Shown in pieces: positions 10,560-20,413 of a stretch of DNA of 64,000 nucleotides. The notes under the pieces were generated by a model. It did not search any database, was not told the DNA's origin, and saw nothing but the letters and a program-made list of their open reading frames with translations. Source of the stretch: Plasmodiophora brassicae (Eukaryota > Endomyxa: Phytomyxea > Phytomyxea > Plasmodiophorida); contig CP145424.1 of assembly GCA_036867785.1 (NCBI GenBank), positions 1 through 64,000 on the forward strand, written 5' to 3'. Every line of letters begins with the position of its first letter. Position 1 is the first letter of the stretch. The position numbers and the translations under genes were made by a program.

Positions 10560-11600
10560 TGCGCGTTGACTGGGCGCATCCAACTGTCGTGCGTGCGCGT
10601 TGCATTGGACTGATCGGCCATGCTCGTCACGCAGGCGCACGCAGCGTCGCCGCTCTCGTTCGGCGACGGGCACCCTGCCCTACAACGACTGCAGCGGACT
10701 CTGCCGGACGCGCCAGTTGACGCCAGGAAGCACTTCACATGTGGGTGTACGCGCATGTCAACAGGTGCAGCATGTATTCAACGTTCACGGTTATCGGGAT
10801 ATAGCGTCAGGGATGCTGGACGATCGTCGTCGGAAGTCAGGTGTCCGCGAGGCTTCCGGCAGCAACGGGCGCTGGGCACCGCTGCCCTGCTGGGCAACCA
10901 GCAGAGTTGGCAGACGCAGCGGACCAGGCAGATGGGGGAGGCGGCGACGCACTTGCATGCGGGGCCCGGCCTCGCAGGACGGTTCAGGGCAGACGGCGAA
11001 TTGCATCCGGCGGCTAGGGTGGGGCAGTCGACCGCGTCACGTGTGGAGCAGAATGACAATTTGGCAGAACCACGGCTGCTTGAAGGCTCCCATGATGGAC
11101 AAGCGACGTCCCACGGCAGCTGGCTTAGCCTGTTCATCACATGTCAGAGGCGAAGGTCATATCGCATCAGCCGAGAAACTATACCTGTCCTGGAACCGCA
11201 CCCAGAGATATTGGGCGCGCTTAAGGAAGATGATCACGTTCCGCTGTCCTAGTAGACGATGTGTTGGCCCGGTCGCAACGACGTCGGCGCGGACGCAAGC
11301 AGGGCAGGCAGCCGTATCAGGCGATGGGGCATCTTGGCAACGACACGCTCCTGACCAGGAGATGCACAGAAGCCCAGCAGGCCCCCTTATGGTCGCGTTG
11401 CAGGTGATCCCGTTGGCCCATGTCGGTGCTCGGCGGTGACTTCGACGCGGACGTAAGCACGGCGAGCAGCACGACGGGTCGTTGGGGACCCGCAGCCTGC
11501 AGACGCGAACTTAGTCGAATATCGCGATGTAGTGGGCGGCATTGACGACCGGCAGCGTCGTAACTGGCGACGGCAGTGTCCTGTGCAGAACGTGTGAGGC
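10560..11600. repeat. Subtelomeric repeat, copy IV (R1-R2-R3)
   Basis: R1 at about 10700-10960 shares CAGTTGACGCCAGGAAGC, GCTGGGCACCGCTGCCCTGC and GGCAACCAGCAG with copy III. R2 at about 11131-11305 shares TTCATCACATGTCAGAGG and CCTGTCCTGGA. R3 at about 11400-11600 contains GCGATGTAGTGGGCGGCATT. The order of segments is the same as in copy III, which defines a unit of about 1 kb. Confidence 0.65.
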
Positions 11601-11829
11601 CGTGATCATTTGCATTAGACAGCGGTCCGTACCGGAGCATGGCGTCGTCCAGACGTGTTGGGCGCGTTGGCATACGTCCAGTGGGATGCATCGATTACGT
11701 CACAGTCGATCGCAGGAACAGCGAGCAGGCGCCTCGGGACGTCGACGACTCGAGAGACGCGAGGACGAACACAACGCAGCAGGCAGGCACCGCTCGACAC
11801 GCAGACAGGGAGGCCGGCGACGACATCGA

Positions 11830-12280
11830 CTGGTTAGCCCGCTATCAACGCATGGTGCCGGGCATGGGGCGTGCATGACCAATTGTTCCAAGCGTCGGAA
11901 GCCACCACGCCGGGGTCATGTTGGACCTGGTCCGACTCGACGGCATGAGACTGCATAAGGGCGGTGTCGAACGCGTCAGAGGGCCTGGGACACTGTGCAA
12001 CAAACGATGACTCGTACCTGTCCTCGAGGTGCAACGGCTTACGGCGCAGACACTGGCAGGGCACGCGGTCGCGACAGGTCGTCGGCGATCGGCGAGGTGC
12101 GATGGTGAACATCGTGGCGTATCGGGAAGCCGTGTACGGCGATGTAGTGGGCGGCGTCGACCACCGGCTTGGTCGTCGGATCGTCGGCGATTGGCAGGGG
12201 ACGTGGGCGATCGGCTGCATCGTCAGCGTCGTCAGTCGCAGCGCAACACGGAGTCGGCGACTGATTCACGCCGACACGGC
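11830..12280. repeat. Subtelomeric repeat, copy V (mainly R3)
   Basis: The sequence around 12130-12275 (GTGTACGGCGATGTAGTGGG, then CGGAGTCGGCGACTGATTCA) matches R3 of the other copies. R1 and R2 are not clear here. No gene is supported. From 12281 to 12610 I see nothing definable. Confidence 0.5.
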
Positions 12281-12610
12281 ATCCGTCGGCCGGAGACGCG
12301 ATGTCGTCCACAGGTCCCATACTGCCGCCACCGGCGTGGGCGAAAGCTAAAGCGGCAACGTTGCTCGGCAAAGGGGCTTAACGTCCCAAAAAACTGGGTC
12401 CATAAATGCGATTTTTTTGGGCCGATTTCTTCTTGCGTCATGCGTTGTCAGCTGTCAGACGGCCCTACTCATGGTCGCGTCGCACCAAGACGACAACAGG
12501 GCGAACGGCACCAGTCAGGGACGATGATGATGCGACGAGAAGAACGGCAAGAGCCACAACGCCAGCTGCCATTGTTCGTGGCACCTATGGAATTGTTGTA
12601 ATGAAGGGGT

Positions 12611-13230
12611 GTTTTTTACAAGCCTGTTTTTTACGTGTAAAATACACTACCCAGGAACCAACTTTACACTGTAAAATACAGGTAACGTAAGGGTTTCCCG
12701 ATCCGTCCCAGAGCCTTCGTTGCGCGTGCGCGTCGTCGTCGTCGGGGGCGAGCGGAATCACGAGCCCTGCAACCACGTGCACTCCCGGCTACGCGCTCGA
12801 CTATCGGGATGCAACGTCGAACAAGGAACTGGGATCGCATTAAAGTGCCCAGATGACTCGCCGTACAAAGATACGCGAGATGACTCCCTTCACACGTTGA
12901 ACCGGCCGGTCGCTTGCTTCGCCTAAGGCTCTTCGTCAAATTTGACGAAGAGCCAGACGATGATTCCGATGACGAAGACGCAACTCGACTGGAGTTCGCA
13001 GGGTTCGTTGGCATTGCCGAGCCAGGCACACTTCCCGAGGCGATTTCGGACACACACTTGTACCCCGTTGGTGACGAAGAGGTCATCGAATCTGGTCGGG
13101 TTGTCAGGACCGTGACCATGGTATGAAGGCGTACTGCGCGGGGGGCGCAGCCCCCTGCTGTTTTAAACATGTTTTTTACGTGTAAAATACATGTATTTTA
13201 CACTCAACCAGCCATTCTCTGTTTTTAACA
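12611..13230. mobile_element. Possible MITE-like element with AT-rich palindromic ends
   Basis: Both edges carry the same AT-rich motif in an otherwise GC-rich region: GTTTTTTACGTGTAAAATAC at about 12626-12645 and again at 13171-13190. TGTATTTTACAC appears in inverted orientation at the outer right edge (13192-13203) relative to GTGTAAAATACA at the left (12635-12646). Two long perfect palindromes lie inside (12927-12954 and 13180-13203). No transposase is present, so this would be a non-autonomous element. The frame 12914-13126 could be unrelated coding sequence captured between the ends. No clear target-site duplication was found. Confidence 0.35.
12914..13126 (+). CDS. Short acidic frame, unknown
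   Basis: A 70-codon frame encodes a protein-like sequence with an acidic stretch (EEPDDDSDDED) followed by a mixed segment (GFVGIAEPGTLPEAIS) that ends at a TGA. The first part overlaps a 28-nt palindrome. I do not recognise it. It may be the last exon or a remnant of a larger gene, since nothing upstream supplies a convincing start. Confidence 0.3.
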   Translation: MLRLRLFVKFDEEPDDDSDDEDATRLEFAGFVGIAEPGTLPEAISDTHLYPVGDEEVIESGRVVRTVTMV

Positions 13231-13504
13231 ATTCCATAGTGGCACCCCGCACGAGACAATTAGCGTTATGACCTGCTGGTGTGCATCGTGGGACGGTCCT
13301 AGCGATGACGGCGGCGGCGGCGGCGACGGGCGCGCTGACCCGCCGTGACAGTGTACCGAGCAGCGATGCCGGGACCCGACGTGAAACATAAACACGTTCG
13401 CGACACTCCAGGACGTAAGCGAGCGCGCCGTCCCCCGCTGCTGCTGCTGCACCTGCTTGCCCTGGTGCGCTCTCCGATATCACCAATGCACACGGCAGGA
13501 CTCG

Positions 13505-14642
13505 TTATTGACGTGTACTCTGTTCCGCTTTGGCACGTTCGAGTTGTTGCAGGAGATCGCTGGATATTTGCAGGAGTTCCTCGTTCTCGCTCGTCTTCCG
13601 CGCCAGGGCGTCACGCAGCGCCCGGACGTCGCTGCCGTCGTCGCGGTCGCAATCGTCTTCCCGTTCGTCGAGCCGCCTTCTCAGGGCCGCCTCCTTCTCC
13701 ATGGCGTCGAAGATGCGCGTCTTGAGCGCGTTGTTCTCGTTGACCAGGTCCTGCAGACGGAGACCCAGGTCGGCGTGCTCCCTGACGACGCCCTCGACCT
13801 GCGCCTTCTCTTCGGCCAGCGCCCGGCACTTCTCCCGGCTCTCGATCAGCGCCGCCTTGAAGTGCTCGTTCCTGTCGAGCGCCTCCTGGTACTTGTGCTT
13901 CGTGGCGTCGATCTCCGCCTGTCACATGGCACGGGCGTCAGGAGCCGGGGCCAACACGCTCGGACGGGCACAGTGCCGCACGTACCTGGGCGGCGTCTGC
14001 GCGCGCCCGGGCGGCATCGAGTTCCGCCTGGAGGTGGTCGCGTTCGCTGGTGCGTTCGTCAATGGTGATCTGCTGCGAGTGGCACTTGGCCTGCGCGCGC
14101 TCCAGCTTGCTCTGCGCCTGCGCCTTCAGCGACTGGTACCGCTCCTGCCACAGGGCGGCATCGGCGCGCACGGCATCCCGCTCGGCAGCGGCGGCGTCGC
14201 GCGCCGTCTTCATCGCGTCGACCTCGTTCTGTGCGGCGTCCAGCATCGCCTGCGCCTGGGCGGCCTTGGCCTCCGCCTCCTTGGCCGAGGCGCGCATTCG
14301 GGCGATCTCGGCCTCGCGCAGCTCGTCCTTGGCACAGTGCTCCGACTTCGCCTGCTTCAGACTGCTCGCCACCAGATCGTACTCCTTCATGAGCTCGTCC
14401 AGCATCGTCTCCATCTGACGGAAATCGCCAGACAGCCGCGCGTTCTTCGCCGTCAGCTCGGCGATCGTCGCGTCGCGCGGATCAACGATCGACGCGCTGG
14501 ACGCTAGGCGATCCGCCAGGGCGCTGACGTCGACGGGGACGACCTCGCCGCACACTGCACACGTCTCGTGGCCGTCATCGTCACGGAAGAACGTCTCGAC
14601 GTTGGAGCACGACGGGCACTCCAGCTGCGCCAGCGACGTCAT
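13505..14642 (-). CDS. Zinc-ribbon coiled-coil protein (2 exons)
   Basis: Exons 14642-13986 and 13918-13505 join across a 67-nt GTACGT...GACAG intron in phase 0, giving 356 residues. The N-terminus has two Cys pairs, CPSC at about residues 9-12 and CAVC at about 27-30, spaced like a small zinc ribbon. From about residue 45 to the end the protein is a long Ala/Glu/Lys/Arg-rich coiled coil (for example AKEAEAKAAQAQAMLDAAQN). I chose the ATG before TSLAQLECPSC. An in-frame ATG 16 codons upstream (14690) is possible, but its extension is AT-rich and unconvincing. No family is recognised. A structural or centrosomal/flagellar role would fit the coiled coil but is only inference. Confidence 0.75.
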
Positions 14643-15166
14643 CGACCTCGATGTCGCATCCAAAAAAAATAACGACTGTACAAAACACACGACGCGACTG
14701 TGAAGCTACACGACGCACCGAGGCCCAGCATGAAGCACAGGAGGCAGTCAGGCACATCCCGCTGCACAAAGACACGCCGGCGCGGACGTTCCCTGCGACG
14801 AACTGCAGAGCGGCAGACTGGGTGGGCAGCGGCGGGGGGCGTGCGCGCGACTGCCCACATATTGTTATGCATAGGGGGAGCGATTATTTTATGGTCGCGA
14901 GGGGGCGCGTCAGGACGTTCCCGTGCCGCGCAGCGACGGCGACGGCGTGTCTGCCGCGTCGCTCTCAGAGGCGACCTCGGCCCGGTGCTTCCGCCGCATG
15001 CTGTGCGTACCGTTGCTGGCCGCGTCGACGAGTTTGACGGATTCCATGGGCGACCGGGCCGGGCTGGCATGCCGGTGCGGGGCGCGGCCGCTCATCTCAC
15101 CGTACTTCACGGACGCGTAAACGATCGATCCTGGGCGGGCGGCGTGTCAGCGGGCGCGCACGCTGC
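14643..15166. other. Intergenic, no gene seen
   Basis: About 520 bases lie between the start of the coiled-coil gene and the 3' end of the transporter gene, both on the minus strand. The segment 14651-14690 is A-rich and may be 5' untranslated sequence. I see no conserved frame or repeat. Confidence 0.5.
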
Positions 15167-16278
15167 TCATAGGGGTGGCCTGCCGTGGTGGCGGAACGTA
15201 CCGATGACCGATAGCGTGACGCCGAACGCGTTCAGGGCGGAGAAGGGCGTGTCACGGAAGATGACGACGCCCAGCAGGAGGACGAGGATGTCCTTGAGCT
15301 GGCCGGTGACGGTCTGGGTCAGCGGGCTGTTGACCGACGTGTTCAGGAACACGGAGTAGTTGATGGCGAAGCCCAGGCTGCAGGACAGGATAAAGACACA
15401 CCTGCATAACGGCCCCGCTGTCATTCGCTCGGCGCCATCCACGATAAGGATCGGATCGAACCAGAAGGCGGCATTGTTGATGTCCTCGAAGTCGGCCATG
15501 TCCGCAAAGTCGTGGTTGAACAGGGAGATGACGACCAGGACCGGGGTGGATAGGATGGCGTTGTAGAACAGCATGCCGAACGCATCCAGGTTCAGCGTCT
15601 CCTTGTAGAACTTGATCAGCACAATGTAGATGGCTGTGGCCAGGCTGTTCGGCGCCGGGGTTTAGCAACAGCAATCGGGGCGATACAGCAACGGAGGCAC
15701 GCTGCCGTACGAACTTCGTAATGAACGCGAACAGGTACCCGACCGGGTCGTACGACAGGTCGGCAGCACCGGCCACGACGACGCCGAGCACCATGACAAC
15801 GGTCGACATGACAACTAGCCGCGTCGGCCGGTTATTCAGCAGGACGTATTCTGGAGAACCATCCATTAGCCATAGCAAACGAGAAAACAACGTCGCATAG
15901 GCCTATCGTACCTAGAACGAGGACGAGGATGATGCCGGTGCGGCGCAAGACGCCGAACATGACGAGGTTCGTGCCGCGCATGGCGGCGAACCCGCAGACG
16001 ACCATGATGAGGTACGATGCCGACAGGGGCCAGATCTGCCCGACGACATCGATCGAGAAGCGCGGCAGCGTCACAAGACCGTACGCGCTGAAGGCCTGCA
16101 GGAACACGATCGCCGAGACGAACTGGCCCAGGCCGAGGATGCGCGTCTGGCTGAACGCGAACGAATAGAACAGGGCCTTGTTCAGCAGCGTCAGCGCAAT
16201 CGAGACGACCGCGTACAGCGACGCCGCCGACACCGACACGATCAGGCGTCGGCGCGTGGCCGGCGACGATGGCAGCAT
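15167..16278 (-). CDS. TPT/SLC35-family nucleotide-sugar or triose-phosphate transporter (3 exons)
   Basis: Exons 16278-15912, 15850-15715 and 15644-15167 join in consistent phase across 61- and 70-nt introns, giving 326 residues, a normal length for the family. About ten hydrophobic segments are visible. Family hallmarks are LNKALFYSF near residue 30, the LEYVLLNNRPT segment made by the first splice, ITNLATAIYIVLIKFYK made by the second, and the C-terminal GQLKDILVLLLGV. The order of segments resembles SLC35D and GDP-mannose transporters, which exchange nucleotide sugars across ER or Golgi membranes. The substrate cannot be read from sequence. I chose the ATG at 16278 because the upstream frame is a translated CA microsatellite. 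Confidence 0.85.
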
Positions 16279-16661
16279 TCGGTCGTCGATTAGCACGCCA
16301 TCGACGCCGTGCGTCTGTGTGTGTGTGTGTGTGTGTGTGTACGAACCGCCGGGCGCTCGCCCGCTGCCGCAACAGACCCAGTCCAGACTGCGAAGGCAGA
16401 CCTGAAAATAGGTAGGCCGACCCACCGCCCGTCACTGGGGGCTACCACCATCAGCGCCCGCGTTGGGCTGTGCCGGCGCAGGGCCACCTACGTACGAACC
16501 CATACGGCGAACGGGACACATTGCCTGCCAGCTCGGCGCCCGCCCGAGCATCGTCCGCAGCCCAGGCGAACGAACGAGAAGAAGGGTGAACAGACGGTGG
16601 CACTGTAGGGATTCGGGGTCTGTATAATGAGGACGCGTACGTGGGGCACGAACGACGGCCT
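16279..16661. other. Intergenic region with a GT microsatellite
   Basis: This is the gap between the transporter start and the ATAD3 stop, both on the minus strand. It contains an uninterrupted (GT)n tract at about 16315-16340 and no conserved frame. It should hold the transporter promoter and the ATAD3 3' untranslated region. Confidence 0.6.
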
Positions 16662-18713
16662 CTATGAGGGCGGCGGGGACGACGGTGCATCTACAATGGT
16701 CTGCGTCGGTCGGTCATCCTTCGCGTCGTCCTTCTTTGATCGGGCAACGATGCTCTCGACGGTGGGCACCTTTCTGTCCCATTGTTGCCACTGGAGGAGC
16801 TGGCCCGCCACGTCGACCGTCGCCTTGGGCGTCAGGTTACCCAGGACGGCGGCCCGCATCGAGATGACGAACTTGGCGATCTGCCGTCCGGACGATCCGT
16901 TCAGCAACTCGCTCAGTTCGGCATAGTCGGCGTCGCTGAACGCATGCACCGGCCGACGCTCGGCGCCATGCCACCATCGCCGAATCGGCCCGACGGAACC
17001 ATCCTCCACCATCAGGTATCGGTCGGCGAACAATTTCAGCATGCGCCGTCGCTCCTCGTCGTCCGGCAGGGTGAACTCGACGAACTCGTCGACACGATCT
17101 CGGACGGCCTCATCGAAACTGGGACGGAGGGCGCGTGTCAGGACAACGCCACGACGTCCGAACGAATACAAACGTACCTGCGAACTTCCATGTTGGACGC
17201 CAGGACAATCATGAACTTGTGGGAATCGGAACCGGTACGCTGGAGGAACGCAGACAGGATATGTCGGCCCTGCTCGCTGATGACATTGGCGTTATCGCGA
17301 CCCGCCCGCAGGAACGAGTCGGCCTCGTCGAAGAACAGGACAGCGCCCCGGGGCGACTGTTCGGCCCAGTCGAACAGCGCGTGCAATTCGGTAACGGCCG
17401 CCTGACCCAGCTGCGACAGGTCGCCGCCCGACACGATCGCATAGTCCATGCCGGAATCGGCGGCCAGCGCGCGCGCGAACAACGTCTTCCCCGTTCCTGC
17501 ATGAAAACGCATGGGTCAGCATGGAGCAGCAGTCGGGTGCACCATCAGAAAGCCCACCTGGCGGACCATGCAGAAGCACATGACGATGCGGCGAGTTGTG
17601 CTTGACAGCGGCCGCCGCCGTATCGGCGATCCAGGTCAGTCGCGATCTCAGGGCGGGAGGCAGGACGACCTGGTCGACGGCTTTGCCACCGGGGACGGCG
17701 CTCTGGACAGCGGCCGGCGACGTCGCCGTGCCGGCGAACCAATTTCGCGGCTTCAGCCAGTTCCGTCTGGACGTCTCCCGGACGAGATTCGGTCGGCCCA
17801 GCCGCGCCGACACGTACTTGCCGATGACACCGGTGCCGGCCCTGGCACCGTACACGCCCAGGGCCAGGGCGGTGACGGCAGCAACGCCTTGCGCGCATTT
17901 CACAGGGTCGGACGCGACCTCGTAGATCGACGACCCCATGGATCGGACGTTGCCGTAGTGGGCCGCCAGGACCGCCAGCCGTTCCTGCAACGACGCCTCC
18001 TTTTCCGCATGCAGGCGCCTGGTGGCGACGTCCTCGTTCAGGCGCTCCTGTTTGATGCGCCCGTCGGCCTCGGCCTCGGCGCGGACGCGAGCGGTCTCCT
18101 GGTCGATCTTGGCCTGTTTGGCGTACGCCGCCAGGCGCTGCGCCTCAATCGCGGCCGCGTTCTCCGCTTTGATTCGCTCCTGTTCGAGGAACTCCTCACG
18201 CTGCTTCCGCATCTGCTCCTCGTCGTACGCGCGTCTTTGCTGGAGCTGCTGCTCTTCCAGACGGGACTGCACCTTGGCCTTGTACAGGGCCGTCTGTTTC
18301 TCCTCCTGAAGACGCTCCATCTCGTTCTTCTTCCGCAGCTCATCCAGCTCCATCTGCGCCGACTTGGCATACTCGTTGTTACGGGCACGTGCCGACTCGA
18401 TCGCCGCCTGCGTTTCCAGCTGCTTCGTCATCTCCTGCGCCCGAGCCAGCTCCAGCGCTCGTTCGGCATGCGGTGACGTGTTCAGCTCGCGAATCGCGGC
18501 AACGCCCCGCTCCAGGGCAGTCGGATCGAACGCCTCGAACGAACCTGGGCTCTGCTTTGACTTCTTTGATGACGACGGTGGGGGCACTGGCGCATCGTCG
18601 GATGTCGTCAGCGACAACGGTGGCGGCATCGACGCCGGCACATCTGACGATGACGTCGGGGCGCCCGGGGCACCGCCGCCCAGCGCTTGTCGGATCGACG
18701 ACGTCCAGCCCAT
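16662..18713 (-). CDS. ATAD3: ATAD3-like mitochondrial inner-membrane AAA+ ATPase (3 exons)
   Basis: Exons 18713-17558, 17496-17178 and 17118-16662 join across 61- and 59-nt introns with consistent phase, giving 643 residues, close to the usual 580-650. Order of parts: a short Pro/Ser-rich N-terminus, a long charged coiled coil (about 75-240, for example [20 protein letters not shown]), a hydrophobic segment ([15 protein letters not shown]), then the AAA+ domain. Walker A (HGPPGTGKT) is assembled across the first intron. Walker B is [11 protein letters not shown] at about residue 440. The post-Walker part reads [20 protein letters not shown], as in ATAD3. The family tethers mitochondrial nucleoids and cholesterol/ER contacts at the inner membrane. 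ATAD3 is found in animals, plants and many protists but is missing from typical fungi. The start is the ATG before [10 protein letters not shown]. Confidence 0.93.
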
Positions 18714-19344
18714 GGTGACGACGCGGCGATGTGCAGTGAGCGGCACGGGCAGTGCGAAGGCGGACGCCACGGACTCCGTCACGGGCTCACGGCTCTCGAA
18801 TGGCACATCAGCGACCCCAGTGGCAGTTGCCCGTCACCAGTACGCACTCTTCCACATTGGCAGTAAGCTGTCGTCGACAGCTGGATGCAGCATGTGTCGG
18901 AAATTCGGGCAACGTATCCAATGCTGTCGACTCGAGACGGCTGCGGGTTAGGCTGCCCCAATTTGCTGACATTCTGAGGACTGCGGCCAACAGGGCGCCA
19001 GTCACGATGTTGACGTTAACGGCGAGGTCCCTTGTCACCACAAGGAATGGAAATTTGTCACTGCAGTATGCCAAATGCGTCCAGCTTGCAGCCCCATTTG
19101 TTAGCTAGTGTAGGTAGCAGAGCACGATCATTCGGTTCCGTTCGTGGCCGCGTGTCGTTCCAGCTGGAAAGCTGTTACCCCGCCAAGTCACGGGACAAGT
19201 GTTCGGGTGACCTGCGCCGCATTGTGGCGCGGTTCGTAGCACCGGCTCGCTCGATAGGCGGCAAAATTACGTATCCATGAGTCACGTCTGGCCTCCGAAG
19301 TCGGACGGTCACTGACCCAGCCGCGTCACTGCCGGAACAACGTC
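18714..19344. other. Intergenic, divergent between ATAD3 and a C2H2 gene
   Basis: About 630 bases with no supported gene, repeat or RNA. It probably contains promoters for the flanking, oppositely oriented genes. Confidence 0.5.
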
Positions 19345-19953
19345 GTGACGTCATATCGATCACCGGATCCCTTGCGCGCGCTATTTCATGTGTACTCCAT
19401 TTGGAATCTCGTGTGTCGTGGGCAGACCGGGCTCATGGCGTGCCACTATGGAGGGTATGCTCCCGCCATACCTGTCCCTGTCCGGGTGCCAGTGACGTTT
19501 GCCGCCCTTCAGCAGCGCACGTCATGCCCTTGCCCTTGTCCCTGCCCAGCGTGTCGTTCCAGATCTGGATTCGGCAGCGTTGGCCTGTACCGCTACGTTT
19601 CCGACAACCAAGATCGCCGGCGTCCAAATTTGGGAGACGGACCCACACCGGCCACGTGCATCGTAACCGCCGCAGACGCCAGCGAACAGCAATTAGAACC
19701 ACCGCTGAGGTCGGCGCCGGTGCCGTCTGAGGCGTCCACATCGACGTCCACAGGCAGGAGACAGGGGGACTGCCCGTTCGAGTGCGACATCTGCGGCAGG
19801 ATGTTCTCGCGCAAGTTCAACATGAACAGGCACAGGGCGACCCATGCGAGAGACCAGGGGCGCCATATTACAACGGTCAAGTATACTACAACGACATCAC
19901 TGGCTGGGGCACTGGACCGCGCCGACCGCGAGCCAGCGTCTTATCGTCATTAA
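19345..19953 (+). CDS. Single C2H2 zinc-finger protein
   Basis: This 202-codon frame ends in a classic C2H2 finger, FECDICGRMFSRKFNMNRHR followed by ATH, with correct C-x2-C and H-x3-H spacing near residues 145-167. The region before it is low-complexity (CPCPCPCPAC) then Ser/Thr-rich, so the true start is unclear. The frame may be the terminal part of a spliced gene. One finger alone can bind DNA, RNA or protein, so no specific role is claimed. The C-terminal 30 residues are Thr-rich and may instead be intronic. Confidence 0.5.
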   Translation: MTSYRSPDPLRALFHVYSIWNLVCRGQTGLMACHYGGYAPAIPVPVRVPVTFAALQQRTSCPCPCPCPACRSRSGFGSVGLYRYVSDNQDRRRPNLGDGPTPATCIVTAADASEQQLEPPLRSAPVPSEASTSTSTGRRQGDCPFECDICGRMFSRKFNMNRHRATHARDQGRHITTVKYTTTTSLAGALDRADREPASYRH

Positions 19954-20413
19954 ACGGGATCGTCTTACCTGCACCCCGTTGCGTTGGGCCAGCTGGCTCA
20001 CTGGTGTCGAAGTATATCCCATTGCACTGGCTGGGGTCGAACTTTATGCAGTTGTCTATTAGGTGGCGCCTGGGCTCATATTTCCCCACGTTCTTGTAAC
20101 GACGTGCCGGACGCAGCTACGTACCGTGCCGACCGGTTCCACGTTGCAGCTCGACTTGGGGTGGGTCACGTGAGCACTGCGCAGAGGGAGGCCCGCCCCG
20201 GGGCGCCGCAAAATGCGGCATTTCACCGTGCGGACGTACTAATTTTTTTGCCGTCGAGTGATGCCGCCGCCGCACCGGTGGCGTTGAAGCATTGGGCAAC
20301 CGTCCGCGTCCGCCCGCCGGGGGGAGTCACGAGCTATTCGCCGCGATCGCGGCTCCCGGGTCGCGCGTCCCGCCCGCCCGCTGTGTTGATCGACGCGACG
20401 CCGTCGGTCGGCC
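19954..20413. other. Intergenic upstream of the GRK gene
   Basis: No conserved frame was found. The part from about 20150 to 20413 should include the GRK promoter. A T-rich tract lies at about 20240-20251. Confidence 0.45.

Noticed and set aside
9258-12600. Many open frames of 100-280 codons in the subtelomeric repeats
   Set aside because: They change frame and strand between repeat copies and are Arg/Thr/Ala-rich without motifs, as expected from GC-rich non-coding sequence.
16290-16425. N-terminal extensions with (TH)n repeats on the transporter
   Set aside because: They are translations of a GT/CA microsatellite upstream of the family-consistent ATG.
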